DNA from: Panagrolaimus kolymaensis
Lineage: Eukaryota > Nematoda > Chromadorea > Rhabditida > Panagrolaimidae
Direction of reading: 5' to 3'
Assembly: GCA_028622995.1 (NCBI GenBank)
Contig: JAJQJQ010000048.1
Coordinates: forward strand, 1,798,001-1,862,000
Length of the DNA: 64,000 nt
Of the stretch, positions 45,533 through 57,001 are shown piece after piece. The position numbers and the translations under genes are program-made. Each line of letters begins with the position of its first letter. Position 1 is the first letter of the stretch. The notes under the pieces are model-generated. The model was not told the origin of the DNA and ran no database searches. It was given only the letters and a program-made list of their open reading frames with translations.

Positions 45533-46941
45533 ATGAAGAAGGTTTTAAAAACTGTATCATCACCTTTATGTTGTCATATGTCTAATTATATTTCATCAAA
45601 CTCCAAAGAAGAAGAAGAAAATGTTAATTTTCAGCCAAGTAAAAATATTATTTCTTTGCCATTCGCTCTACCTTTTTGTTATAAAGAATATTTATTAAAA
45701 AATGCTCGGCTCCAAACTCAATTAAAATTATTTCAATGTTCCAAACAATTTTCCAAAATTATTAAAAGTCTTCGTGGAAAACAATGCGATGAATTGATAG
45801 TTACCCACGAATATAATCATATTACTCACAATAAGGAGGAGGATTCACTTATTATAATGTTATCATATGAGCATCCATGGCTAAATGAAACCAAACCATT
45901 ACGGGTTAAAAACACTTTTTCAACTAATATTTCAAATTTAGAAAAAGAAAAGATTGAAAAAATCTTTTTAAAACTTGATTTATCTCATATTCATACTCTA
46001 AGGGTATATAGAGCACCCATGAAAAGATCAACATTTGATTCGATATTATATCCACATTTAAAAAAGATAGATTTATCATATGCTATAATTGATGAAATTG
46101 ATATTCCCTCTATTGTTTTAAAAGAATGCCCATTAGCAGAAAACATAAAGTAAGTTAATTAATTTTTTAAGGAGGCCATATGCTGCCTGAAATTATTATG
46201 ATAATATTATTCGTTTCGAGATTCAAAATTTCTTTGTCAAATTTTATGGTCCCTAGTTTTTTTCGAATCCTGAAAAAAGAGTGCGAATGAATGTTGATAA
46301 AGGAGTTTTGGATTCTCGCAACAACCAAAAATTTATCACTATCATTTCATTCATTTAACTTGTTTCATTTAACACTTACATATTTTTTGCTTTATTGCAA
46401 GGCAAAGTTCCACTTCCTCGAAAATTTTTTTAAACTTGATAAAGTAAATTGCCGCAAATAGTTGGCTTTATATCTTTATATGAACCAAAGAAGAATAGTG
46501 AGAGCAGCGAAGCTCTAGCCTAAAATTGTATTACCTTCTTCACTTTTGCCCTTTTCTCTGTATGTAACCTTTACGCTTTTCTTGGTGTGCTTTTCCAGCT
46601 GATAGCTGTTAATAAATATTGTTGTTATTTATTCATCACCGAATAAACCCTTCCTTAGCAAAACTATTTGCAAACTTAGCATAATTTAATAATTAAAATA
46701 TTTTAGACTACCTTGGAAAAATGGTACAACCAATTTAGCTGTTTTAGCTGAAATTGAACGAAATTCAAAAATTGTAGCCATTGTATTTCTAAATATTGAC
46801 GAAATTATAAATGTTGCAGATATAATTAAATTTGTTAATAGTCAAATGGCAAAAAAATCTAAAATCGAAATTTATTATGATGAAGAGAATGATGCAAGGC
46901 TTTTGAATTCTCGAAAAACAAAATTGATTTATATAAATTAA
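45533..46941 (+). CDS. F-box-like paralog with LRR-like part, 283 aa, two exons
   Basis: Exons are 45533-46149 and 46707-46941. The frame is open further upstream but the first ATG is at 45533 (MKKVLKTVSS). The F-box-like segment is FALPFCYKEYLLKNARLQTQ and LFQCSKQFSKII, shared with the copies at 53244, 54169, 55395 and 56232. A leucine-rich-like segment (LKKIDLSYAIIDEIDIPSI) precedes the intron, and exon 2 starts with LPWKNGTTN as in its relatives. The 557 bp intron is the longest in this gene group and contains a less AT-rich patch near 46490-46620 that may be a decayed insertion. Confidence 0.72.
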
Positions 46942-49006
46942 TTTTCAGCCTTTGCCACAAAAGAAAAAATACTTGAGAAGAGCTTTCAAACACATTAAAA
47001 ATAACATAAGCCGAGAAGCAAAGTTTTATATCAATTGCAATCTAAGTTATTAAAAAAGAAGAAGATTCGATTGAGAAAAGCTGAAAAAATGGAACCAACG
47101 AACAAAAAGTTTTGAAAAATATTTAATTTTTGTTTCATATTTTTAAAATTTTTTATAAAGGGATTATTTATTTTGAATATTGATTTGTTTTCATGTTGGA
47201 AAAATTAAATAAAAATTTTTTGAATTTTTTATGTGTTCCTTAAAACCCATTAAAAAAAATATATATACATTTATTTGTTTTTAAGAAAAAATAAACAAAC
47301 ACACACGGACAAAAAAACGCATTCACATTTTTTAGGGAAAAAAAAAAAGGATGTTAGTTGAAAGTAAAAAAAATTGTTTTTTGGACGCAAGCAAGCGCAC
47401 TCGCTGTTCGCTTCTTTTTTTTCATCAACAAAAAAATAAAAAAAGCGCATGCATTGCTGTTTTTTTTCTTTATTTTCCTTTTTTTTTCTCTTTTTTTAAG
47501 AAGAAAAAAAATAAAACTAACTTAAAAATGAGAAACCACAACTTTTATGCTTTAATTTTTTGAATATTTTGTTAAAGCCTTATTTTTTTCTTTTCTTTTA
47601 AAAATTTACTATAAAAGAATAAATTAAAATAGGAATATCTTTTTAAAAGAAATTTTAAATTGAACTAGAAATATTTAAAACTTCAATAAAACAAAAATTA
47701 TAACCATCCTATAGATTATTAATGGCCTAGATGAAACATTGGATTTTTAGAAAACGAAAGTCACATCAAAATAAAATTATAAAGAAAAATTGTAAAATTC
47801 TGTGTGATTTTAATGAAAACATAATAAATTATTAAAAAAACATTTTTTTGTCTCTAAAACAAATTTTTTTTTATGTATGTTATTTAATCAATGAAAAAAA
47901 ACAACAAAAAATGCACGTTCAAAAAAGAGACGGCTGCAAATCGATAAAAAAGTGGCTGCCGCCTTTTTGCTCTCTTTTTTTTCTTCTTCTTTGCTTCCAC
48001 TATTTTATTCGAGAACAAAAAAAAAAACACGTTATGTTTTTTAAAGAAACGCAAAAACAATTCTTCTTTTTTATTTGAATTTTTAAGTTAAAATTATAAT
48101 TTATTTTCTTGTTTTTCTTTTATGTATAAATTAACTTTTTTGAAGGCTAATAATTTTAGCTTAATTTTAATAACAAATAATAAAGAAAAATAAAAAAGTT
48201 TTAACAACAAAAAAAGTAAATTTTAAAGAATTCGAAAGTTATACTAGCCAATTAAATATTAGGCCACTTGTAAACCAGCTTTTGATTGTACAATAAAATA
48301 ATAAAAAAAATTAATTTTTGATGGGAATGCTTTTCAACCACGCTTACATAAAAATTAATTAAATTAAACATTTTTTTTATTGTTATTTCAAAAGAAAAGT
48401 TTATATTAAATTCAATTCTATGCATTTTTTTAAAAACATTAGAAGAAAGTCGGGACAGCTCAAAATTTTTTACCATTGTAACATTACTTTTTTTAAACAT
48501 ACACACAAAAAAACAAACACGTCGCCTGTCCAAATAATTATTTATCAATGAAAAAAATTTGCTGTTTTCCTCTTTTTTTCTTTGAATTTCTCATTTCATT
48601 GACGAGAAAAAAGCGTTTGTTCGTTGAAAAACGAGAAAAAGTGTTTATTTATTGATTTTTTTGAATTTTTTAAAACACCTTTTTTTATTTTTTTTTATTT
48701 ACATTTAATGTAAATTTAAATTAGTACTTTTTTTAATATTTAAATATTAACTAAAGCTTTTAAAAATTTGGTTAAAACAGAAATATCACAAAATAATTAT
48801 AGACAGCTATCGAGCGGTGATGTCATTGAAGTAATAAAGTCTCCTTTCAACAAAGTGGATTCAGCGGGGACAAAAAAAAGAAAAGAAAAAAATTTTATAA
48901 CAACAAATATGCATTTTAATTTTAAATATAAAAAAGATTTTAAAGATACTTTATTGTTATGATTATTATTTCATAAAAATTTTTCAGTTTCACAAAACCT
49001 TTAAAA
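46942..49006. other. intergenic with two dispersed modules, no gene supported
   Basis: The segments 47870-48110 and 48480-48700 are related to the module at 40058-40335 and to each other, making a local near-tandem pair. A further weak copy is near 47300-47570. Short frames here are low-complexity Lys/Phe chains and are not called. Confidence 0.45.
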
Positions 49007-50761
49007 TTAGTTAGTTAAATATGATTTTTGACAAATACTATTAAAAGTTTGATTGCAACCAGTATTTTCATAATAAGTTTCATCATGACCATCTTCGGAA
49101 TAAGTAATCAAATAACCACAACCGCCATTTGGAATGGGAAACCCTGAATTCCATTGGCCATAATCAAATGGAGTCGAGTCCGTCCATTGCCAAGTTTGTC
49201 CTCCATCAGACGAATATAAGCCAAGCCAAATAATACTTTTATGATTTCCTAAAAAAATCGAAAAAGATTAAAAACAAATTCTCCAAAATTTAAGTTTAAA
49301 AAAATCATGAAAACTTGCTCCAAAATGTAAATTTTTTCAAATATCGAAAAATGCTCTGTTAGGTAAAATATAAATTTATGTATTTTAGTTGTTTGCACTC
49401 TTGAAGCGGATATTTTTTCCATTTTTATTTTCATTGAAATTTCTATTCTTTATTTTTTTATGAGCCCACAAACTTTATTTTTATGCAAAAAACAAAAATA
49501 CGAAAATTTATTAAATATTTTAGTATTTTTCATAGACTTTTAACGCTCTGAAAAAAAATTCTGCCTGATTTTTACATTTTTTCGATATGAAAAAACTTTT
49601 CTGTATACAAACTTACGATAAAGAAAATTCACTTCTGCATGGTTATGAGTTGAAGGTAAATGAGCTCCAAAAGTTTTACATCGATTTTCGGCTTCAGTAA
49701 AATTTAAAAGATTTGAAGTGAATGCTCCATAACACAAGCCACTAGCTTGTAAATAAATCCATCCTGGAGTGCTACAATTATATGAAGTTGGAAAAGTAGG
49801 AGGTGTTGTTGGACTTGTTGGTGGTTGGTGAGTCGTCGTAATAAAATTATCTGCCATCACAGAACAAACGAAAGGTTTTAAAATTGAACAATTTTGAGCG
49901 CTCCAATATCCATCTATCCATGTTTTAGATACACAATCAGAATATGTAGGAATTACACCATTTTTCCAATCTTGATAATTGAAATTTGTTCCATCTAACC
50001 ATGTTCCAATTCCATTATTTAATTTGGCTCCAATCCAAAAATCAGATAAAGAACTTTGTGAAAAATATGTTGAAGCTTCTTCTGCAAAAAATAAATAATA
50101 AAATTGGGTTTTTTTTACTAAGGATATTGATACAAAAATGTTTTGTTTAAAACTACACTCTTTTCATTATTTTTATTGGCTTTAATTCACAAAAAAATTC
50201 GCTAATGTTCGACAATATTTGATTAGTTTAGATATTCGATATTTTAGATTTTCAATACCCAATAATTTTTTTAAAGATCTCAGAAAAAACAACAATAATG
50301 CCGCAAAATATGAAAATTTTTCGATCGAAAATTAAAATTCTAAGAATTTTGTCATTATTTTTTTTATATTTCTAAATCTTCCAAAATCGATTTAAAAAAA
50401 AATTTATTGTTTGATTCTTTTTTTATTTTCCCAAAAAAAGCATTGATATTTGACAGTTATCGAATTTTGATATCACTTTTCTTAATATATTTTGCCGGTC
50501 TCGGATTTCTCGCGTCTTCAAAAAATGCTAAAAAAACTTACGTCCCAAAATGGAATTAAAAAAAGCATCATGAATCGAAACTAAATGTCCTCCAAGGCTT
50601 TGACATTGTAAATCAGCATCATCAAATCCAGTGTTTGTAGAATTAAAAAATAAACATTTATCACTAAATTCCCAACTTTCTATTGGACAAGTTGTTGTTG
50701 CAGTTGTAAAAGAAAAATCAAAACACAAAAATATAAAAATGATGACAAAGTGCGAAATCAT
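49007..50761 (-). CDS. secreted C-type lectin with two CTLDs, 308 aa, three exons
   Basis: Exons are 50542-50761, 49617-50081 and 49007-49248. The ATG at 50761 opens a signal peptide (MISHFVIIFIFLCFDFSFT). The first C-type lectin-like domain spans about residues 24-145, with the WEFSDKC start, GGHLVSIHD and WIGAK, and ends at PFVCS. A Thr/Pro-rich linker (TTTHQPPTSPTTPPTFPTS) follows. The second domain has GWIYLQASGLCY, GAHLPSTHNHAE, WLGLYSSDG and NSICQK. The calcium-binding EPN or QPD motifs are not evident, so sugar binding is uncertain. Nematode clec genes of this layout are secreted from gut or skin and are often linked to immunity; that is family knowledge. Confidence 0.85.
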
Positions 50762-51064
50762 TTTTGCTCGAGCAGCAACTCAAAACATATACAGGAAATA
50801 AAAGAAAGACTATAAACATTTTTATATAGAAAAATTTTTTTATGTGTGTTTATATACTTTGATAAGAAAAAATAAAAGGGCGGGTCCAAAGAAAATTTGC
50901 GTAGGCTATGAAATTTGTTTGCAAAACAATAAAAGAAGACGTGATTTTCATTGCAATAAAATAATATTTTTAGAGATTTGCACTTTGTCCAACAAAAAAA
51001 AATCATCAAAAAATAAACTATTGTAGTTCTAAAATATTTGGAAAACCCTTGCATAATAGTGGCT

Positions 51065-52110
51065 TCAATTTCTGGAATTCCTCAAGCTGGAAGTTGTTGT
51101 ATTGAAACTTTGTACTCTAATAGTTTCGTCAGATTCTGATGGTTTTTTAATTCCAGGAATATAATATAATCGATAAAAGCTAATAAAGCTTTCACGAACA
51201 TTTTTTCTAAAAAAATAATACATACAAACTTAAAATTAACAAATCTATGTTATTATTATTTTAAAACTTACGAAAGGCATAAAATTAAAATAGCTGACGA
51301 AAGATGAGCTAATAAACCTAAATAATTTACAATTGCTAATAAACTTTGAGAAATAATATATTGTTGGGCATCATTTCGAAAAGTATCCACATGAGCATTA
51401 AGATAAATGGTAACAATTTTATCAAGAATTTGATAACAAAGAAATAAAGTTGATGAAATTATTGATTGAATGAGTAAATAAGTTTCAAATTTTTGTTTTT
51501 TAGCCCATTTTTGACCCTTTATTTTTCTTGCCAAAGCTGTAGCAATTCCTAACCCGAAAGCAATTAGGTCCAAGGCAGTCGTGATGTATCCATCAAATTC
51601 GGGAAGAAAAAAATCCAAGCATTCATAAGGATTTTTAAAAAAGCAACCGATATCTCCAAGAGTGTAGGAGCTCGCGATAAAAGGATACAGAAGCAAAATG
51701 GTCATAATTACAAAAAGTGATTTACCCGCCCAAATTTTTTTATGTTTTAAAAAGAAAAAAATTGCTGTAAATCGATTAAATGCAAGAATGACATTCCAAA
51801 AAAATATGAATCTCGAATTATACCATTGAATTATATTATAAATTGATTGTCGATAAATATCTGGTTCTTCTACGGTGTAAGTTATTTTATACATAAAAAT
51901 ATTTAAGGAATTAAAAAAGTAACCAATCGCTAAAATGTAATAATAAACCGTAGTGAAAGTCGAATTTTTATGTTTGACATTATAAATAATTAAAATTAAA
52001 AATAAAGCTTCAATTATGGCAATAGAAAATAAAACTATAATATCGATAATGGAAACGATTGTGTTAAAAGTAGCTTTAGCTGCTTCGAGTTCAGTATCAT
52101 TTGATTCCAT
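51065..52110 (-). CDS. serpentine (seven-transmembrane) chemoreceptor paralog, 326 aa, two exons
   Basis: Exons are 51272-52110 and 51065-51206. The ATG at 52110 gives MESNDTELEAAK, matching the paralog at 41353. Long stretches are identical, including IYNVKHKNSTFT, FNRFTAIFFFLKHKKIWAGK and ARKIKGQKWAKKQKFETYL. The intron sits at the same place after ILCLS. The tail (GIKKPSESDET) differs at the end. The two genes are in opposite orientation with F-box-like, unrecognised and lectin genes between them, so the duplication was inverted or followed by inversion. Class within the Srg superfamily is not certain. Confidence 0.82.
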
Positions 52111-52762
52111 AATTTTAGATAAAAGCAACCGATACAAAAAAAGATTTAAAATAAATTCAAAAAATTGTTTTTGGAAATTTTTAAACAAATTTTTTCTTAA
52201 TATTTTAAGTTTTTAATTTAAATATTAAAATATTCTAATTTTTGGTGTGAAAAAAAATAATTTATGACGAACTTTAAAAAATGGTGACAAATGTTTTCAA
52301 AAAGCTAACAGAAGTGGTTTTTTTTTAGTTTTTGAATGTTAGAAAAATATTATAAAAGTTTGGAACAGGTGAAAATTAACTTTTCAGCTGCAATATTAAG
52401 CACGTATTTTACTTTGTTTTTAAAAATAAAAAGTTGAAAAGCGCACGCGTGATTTTTGATAAAAAAAAAAAGGCTTGTTCGCTAGTGGTGGGTTAAACGT
52501 TCAATAAGATTAATTAAATTTAAATTTGCTTTAACAAATTCGGAAGGAAAAAAAATTTGACTCATAGAAACATATAAAAAATTTTTGGTTCTCAGTTGTT
52601 TTATTTATAAAACAAAATTTGTCTTTTTGAAATCGTTTTTACCCATATTTACACAACTTTTATGGAGCCTAAAAAATTCGATTACCGCAACAACAAAAAA
52701 TTAAGCGAATTTATTTGTAACTTTTCTTTTGTCAAAATATAAGCAAGTTTAAAAAAATGTTT
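52111..52762. other. intergenic, no gene seen
   Basis: AT-rich spacer between a chemoreceptor 5' end and an F-box-like gene 3' end. Confidence 0.45.
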
Positions 52763-53890
52763 TTAAAATTCATCCTTTATTTTAATATTAAAATCAAATG
52801 TAAACCAAATATTTTCAAATATTAAACCATTTTTTACAACGTCATTAAATTTTTTTCTTATCAATTGGCTTTTCTCATTGTTATGATTTTGTTTAATTAA
52901 AATATTATCTGATAGAAACATTCCTTGATGGGTGAACATTTGAGGGTGTGGTTTACCATTTAAAATAAATTTACTTCCATTTTTGCCATGGCTATTAAAA
53001 AATTTTATTAGATCATCGGCTATTAATTCACCAGAAATTTTGCCCATTTCAAATCTTTCCATTTTTGTTTCTCTTTGAACAGTCGCCAATGTGGTAAGCG
53101 AAGTTATATTTTCTTGCCATTGTAGTCTAAAAAAAAGACACTATTAACTTTTTTTTAGAAAAATAAAAACTATGGATTTAATTTTCGTTCAAATTTTTTT
53201 ACCATTTTTATTTTCTTTCTACATAATTATAGAACCAACCTACCTAATTATTGTTGCCTTAGGGCACTGCTGGAAAACAATTAAGCAAACATCAAAACCT
53301 TCAAATTCAGCATTTAATAAATCAATTTCAACCAAAGATGGAGATAAAAAAGCAATGAAACTATTTAATGTGAAACATGAATAATTTAAATTTATACTTT
53401 TTGAACGAGGTAAATACATTTTACATCGCAACTCCATAATTTCATAATAGTTTTTTATAAAATAATTTATTTTCGGCCAATCAGTTATCGAAATTGGCTC
53501 ATATGGAGCCCAGTAAGAATGATTAAATGATGCCACCAAATACACAAGTTTACGCTCCATATTATATTGATTATTACCATATTGTCTCGATGAAATTATT
53601 TGCATTCCATCAATTTGTTTAAACCATTGACGCTTGAATAAAAGAGAAAATTCTTTTGAACATAAAAAAAATCTTTTGTGCATTTTATTTTTAGCCCTTT
53701 TTAAAAAATAATTTTTGTAATTAAATGGCAAAGCAAAATGAGGAGAAAAATTCAATCCTTGATTAAGTTCTAGGTTTGGCAGTAGTGGATTTGATTTCGT
53801 TGGTTTTTGACGGAAAAAATATCGATATACAATAAGCAATGCAAAAGAGAAGATAAAAATTACAATAATCCCCTCTAAAATAGAATTCAT
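52763..53890 (-). CDS. F-box-like paralog with N-terminal membrane segment, 336 aa, two exons
   Basis: Exons are 53244-53890 and 52763-53126. The ATG at 53890 is followed by a hydrophobic segment (ILEGIIVIFIFSFALLIVYR), which the paralogs lack, and so may anchor this member to a membrane. Next comes the F-box-like part (FALPFNYKNYFLKRAKN and FFLCSKEFSLLFKR) and a leucine-rich-like C-terminal part (LSPSLVEIDLLNAEFEG). Exon 2 begins LQWQENITSLTTLA, at the same splice position as its relatives. Whether the hydrophobic start is used is open, as there is no later in-frame ATG before the F-box-like part. Confidence 0.7.
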
Positions 53891-54146
53891 TTTCTAATAA
53901 ACAAATTTCAGTCAAAACATTAAAAACTTTTTGGCATGAATATATTTTATTTGCCAAATGAACACATTCAAAAATTTTTTTTGTGTGTTGGCCATTTTTT
54001 TTCTACAGCCTCCAAAAATTGAGGTTCTCATTGATTTGATTGATTTTTTAACCAACGACGCTTGTCTCTATTTTTTTGCGCGCCATGTTTTAGACATTTT
54101 TTTTACAACAGATTATTCCTTTTTCTTTCTTAAAATTATTTAAATT

Positions 54147-54156
54147 AAAGTTTTAG
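54147..54156 (+). promoter_or_regulatory. candidate trans-splice acceptor
   Basis: AAAGTTTTAG ends 12 bases before the ATG at 54169, the usual place for a nematode spliced-leader acceptor. Confidence 0.4.
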
Positions 54157-54168
54157 TCAAAATTAGCT

Positions 54169-54719
54169 ATGGAGCATCACATTTTTCATGCACGAGAAGC
54201 AAATGTCAAGCCATTACCAATGTTTTCTTTGCCATCATTTTTTAAAGAATATTTATCTCAAAATGCCGGAGTTGAAATTCAAAAAAAACTTTTTCTATGT
54301 TCAAAAGAATTTTCTAAATTAATTAAACGTTATGGACAAAAAACATGTAATAATTTGAAGATAATTGATTCCGAAAATGTATGCTCTATAATTAAAGACC
54401 AAGCTACTAACCCTTCGTGTAATATATTGAAAATATCTCAAAATCATTCATATTTAACGCGTAAAAAACTATTATTAGTTAAAGAAAGCTTTTATATACC
54501 TTGGTTTTTAACTGATTATTTATTAACAAATTTACGTCCCAAATTGAATTTAAAACAATTAAAAAAAATTGTAATAAATAATGATCAAATAAATGTTGAA
54601 ACTATGAAATTATTCTTATCTCCATCTTTATTGGAATTTGATTTAGGTATATCCAAAGATAAAGTAATTAACGTGTTAAAAATTATTTTCAAACAATGTC
54701 CATTGGCAAGAAAAATACG
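54169..54719 (+). pseudogene. F-box-like paralog, first exon only (3' exon missing)
   Basis: The ATG at 54169 gives MEHHIFHAREANVK, then the F-box-like part (FSLPSFFKEYLSQNAGVEIQ and LFLCSKEFSKLIKRYG) and the leucine-rich-like end (LSPSLLEFDLG). The frame reaches the conserved end of the first exon (QCPLARKIR) and a GTAAAG donor at 54720. The expected second exon beginning LPW or LQW is not found downstream; a GC-rich repeated element follows instead, and then a convergent paralog. Without that exon, a stop comes two bases after the donor, giving a 184-residue product. It could be a working short version or a broken gene. Confidence 0.6.
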
Positions 54720-54828
54720 GTAAAGTTTGTTTACTTTTTTATTACAATATTTTGATATGCATGGCAAGCAAAATTATACTAACTAGAAATATTTTGTATG
54801 TGAGGCACATACATGGGCACCAGGCTTG

Positions 54829-55295
54829 GGCGGGAATGAAAACTCCGGGACGGGAATCCGGGAATCCGGGATACCCGTAAAAAAGTCCGGGACGGAACGG
54901 GAATCCGGGAATAATCCGGGAATTCATAAAATGGTTAAAAACTCTATTTTTCTGCCATTTTTTTATTTTTTTAAACCATATGCTTTCTATTTTAAAAAAG
55001 AACAAAATGTAATAGACGCCTTTTTTTTAAAACATGACTTTTTAACCAATTTTGAATTTTAGCGTTAAATTTTTTTGAGAAAAAAGTATTTTTTTAGTAA
55101 TAATTTGTCAGATAACCAAAGTTTTGGTGATAATTCATAAAAATTTTGAAGAAAATGTTTACTGGAATGATAACATATACTCCTCCCTTTACTCTTATTA
55201 ATTCCGGATTCCGGACAGAAAATCCGGGAATCCGGGACGGGAATAAATTTCGAAAAAATGGTCCGGAATCCGGGAATCCGGAACACGATCCGAGA
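54829..55295. mobile_element. probable decayed MITE rich in CCGGGAATCCGGGA iterations
   Basis: Two clusters, at 54829-54925 and 55205-55295, are made of repeated GGGAATCCGGGAATCC-like units, very GC-rich against the AT-rich surroundings. They flank an AT-rich middle. The plan (iterated GC-rich subterminal repeats) is like the two hAT-type MITEs at 1618 and 4548. I could not identify matching terminal repeats or a target duplication, so its ends are approximate. Confidence 0.5.
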
Positions 55296-55394
55296 TTCAG
55301 TCAAAGCAAAAATTGAAGTGTTACAGTTATTCCAAACTAATCTAAAAATTAAAAAAGTGTAATTGAAATAAATCTGTGATTTATTGGATTTTAC

Positions 55395-55891
55395 CGGATT
55401 TTATTTGCCTTGGGGCATTGTTGAAAAACTAATAATGGAACATCGATATTGGTAATTTCGCAAAATGAAATATCTATTTTTGTCAAAGATTGCGATAAAA
55501 ATAATTTGAAAGTATCTTCTTTTAGATTTAAATGTTCTAACGAAAGGCTTTTCAGTTGAGAAAAGTTTATTTTTGTGCACAAAGTTCGAATTTTTTCTTC
55601 TTCCAGTCGATTTGTTATTTTAAATAACTCTGTGACTATTAATGGCTGAGATTCTGTTAAATAAGGATGATTATGAGATATTACTATTTGTACATTGTGG
55701 AGTTGAGAAATATTAAAATATACGGTTTTTGTATTAAATATAGAAACATCATCACATTGCTTAGTAAAATATCGACGAATTAAATAAGAAAAATATTTTG
55801 AACATTTATAAAGTTTTAATCGATTTTTAATTCGAGCATTTTTTGCTAAATATTCTTTATAACTTGATGGCAAAGCAAAAGGTTTAGTCAT
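55395..55891 (-). pseudogene. F-box-like paralog, first exon only (3' exon missing)
   Basis: The ATG at 55891 gives MTKPFALPSSYKEYLAKNAR. The leucine-rich-like part (LKSLSLEHLNLKEDTFKL) and the exon end (FQQCPKANKIR) match its relatives, with a GTAAAATCC donor. No second exon beginning LPW is visible between it and the convergent copy at 54169; the MITE-like element lies there. Read through the donor, a stop follows at once. Both convergent copies have therefore lost the same exon. Confidence 0.6.
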
Positions 55892-56231
55892 TTTATATTG
55901 TTAAATTTTTGAGAGTAAAAAAAACAAGAGAAATAAATTTATGAAGAAATAAAAATGTGAACGACTTGTCTTTTCTGTACAACAAAAAAAATGGCGCCAA
56001 AAAATTTGTGATTAACAAAACAATCCAAGTTGACGCATTGTGCATGCATTTAAGTGGACAAAACGCACACACAAAAATGATCGAATTTGTTTTCAATACC
56101 AATTTAAAACTATTGAAAGCTCATTCCTCTTCCGACATTGTAATAAAAAAAATTATTTTTTTTTTTATCATACACATTTTAAAAACAAAAACGCCAACAT
56201 TTTATATTTAAAAAAAAATTAAAACCAACGA
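55892..56231. other. intergenic, no gene supported
   Basis: Short spacer between two minus-strand paralogs. The short plus-strand frames here are not supported by homology. Confidence 0.4.
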
Positions 56232-56558
56232 TTATAAAAGTCGGATTTGACTATCATCTAAACAATATCTCTGGCACAATTTAAATATTTCTGTAACAAT
56301 CAAAGGTTCGATTGGAGTCAAAAATGGGTGATCAAAAGATATTTCTATTTCAATATGTTCTGATCCTTGAAAGCATTTAAAGCATCCCTTCTTATAATGA
56401 CTTGAGAACGAAATTATATCACAATGCTTTTTACCATATCGACAAACTAAATAAGAAAAAAATTTGGAACATTGATAAATTTTTACTTGATTTTTAATTT
56501 CAGCATTTCTCGCCAAATATTCTTTATAACTGGATGGCAAAGCAAAGGGCTTAGACAT
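56232..56558 (-). pseudogene. F-box-like paralog, truncated to 108 aa
   Basis: The ATG at 56558 gives MSKPFALPSSYKEYLARNAE, very close to the copy at 55891. The frame follows its relatives up to PLIVTEIFKLCQRY, then ends LDDSQIRLL and a stop. About 50 codons found in the relatives between these points are missing, so an internal deletion has joined the middle to the area of the exon end. It is likely non-functional or codes only for the F-box-like part. Confidence 0.6.
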
Positions 56559-56671
56559 TGTTTTTTGACAGTGGATTTTTGTCAACAAAAAAAAAACATG
56601 AAATACGAGGAGAGGAGAAACCGGAGAAAATAATTAATGAGGAGGGGCCATGGTTGGGTTGATAAATTTAA

Positions 56672-57001
56672 TCAATAACAAAAAATGGGCGCGAAAAGTG
56701 AACAACAACCAATCAACCATGGCCATGAAAGAAAATATGGTAAAGGATAATGAAAAATGGGACAATAAATAAAAACTATAAATTCTGCAAAATATTTTAA
56801 TGTTGTTTGTATAAATATTGTATATTTGAATGTTCCCATTTGAGAAGTGGATTGAGTCCAAATAATATATGTAAATCCAATATAAACAAAAGTAGAAAAT
56901 ATAAATTCAAAATCCAATATCCATCGCAAAATTGAATAATATTCTGGATGATATATTTCATCCAAAGTTAAATTGGACCATTGATTAAGAGAAAATGGCA
57001 T
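56672..57001 (-). pseudogene. serpentine receptor N-terminal fragment
   Basis: The ATG at 57001 opens MPFSLNQWSNLTLDEIYHPE, then three hydrophobic segments of about 20 residues each (for example FIFSTFVYIGFTYIIW). This looks like the start of a nematode seven-transmembrane chemoreceptor, with an extracellular N-glycosylation site (NLT). It ends at a stop after 109 residues and no further receptor exon is seen. A second frame on the same strand (from 56861) overlaps it with similar hydrophobicity and suggests a frameshift. I cannot name the class. Confidence 0.45.

Noticed and set aside
42760..46941. Transfer RNA or other RNA genes
   Set aside because: I looked for B-box-like GGTTCGANTCC phrases and paired arms across the window; the few partial matches (for example near 56307) lie inside coding exons and do not fold as tRNA.
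47351..48078. Lys/Phe/Ser-rich frames between 47.3 and 48.1 kb
   Set aside because: They translate poly-A and poly-T rich intergenic modules; there is no signal peptide, homology or splice context.
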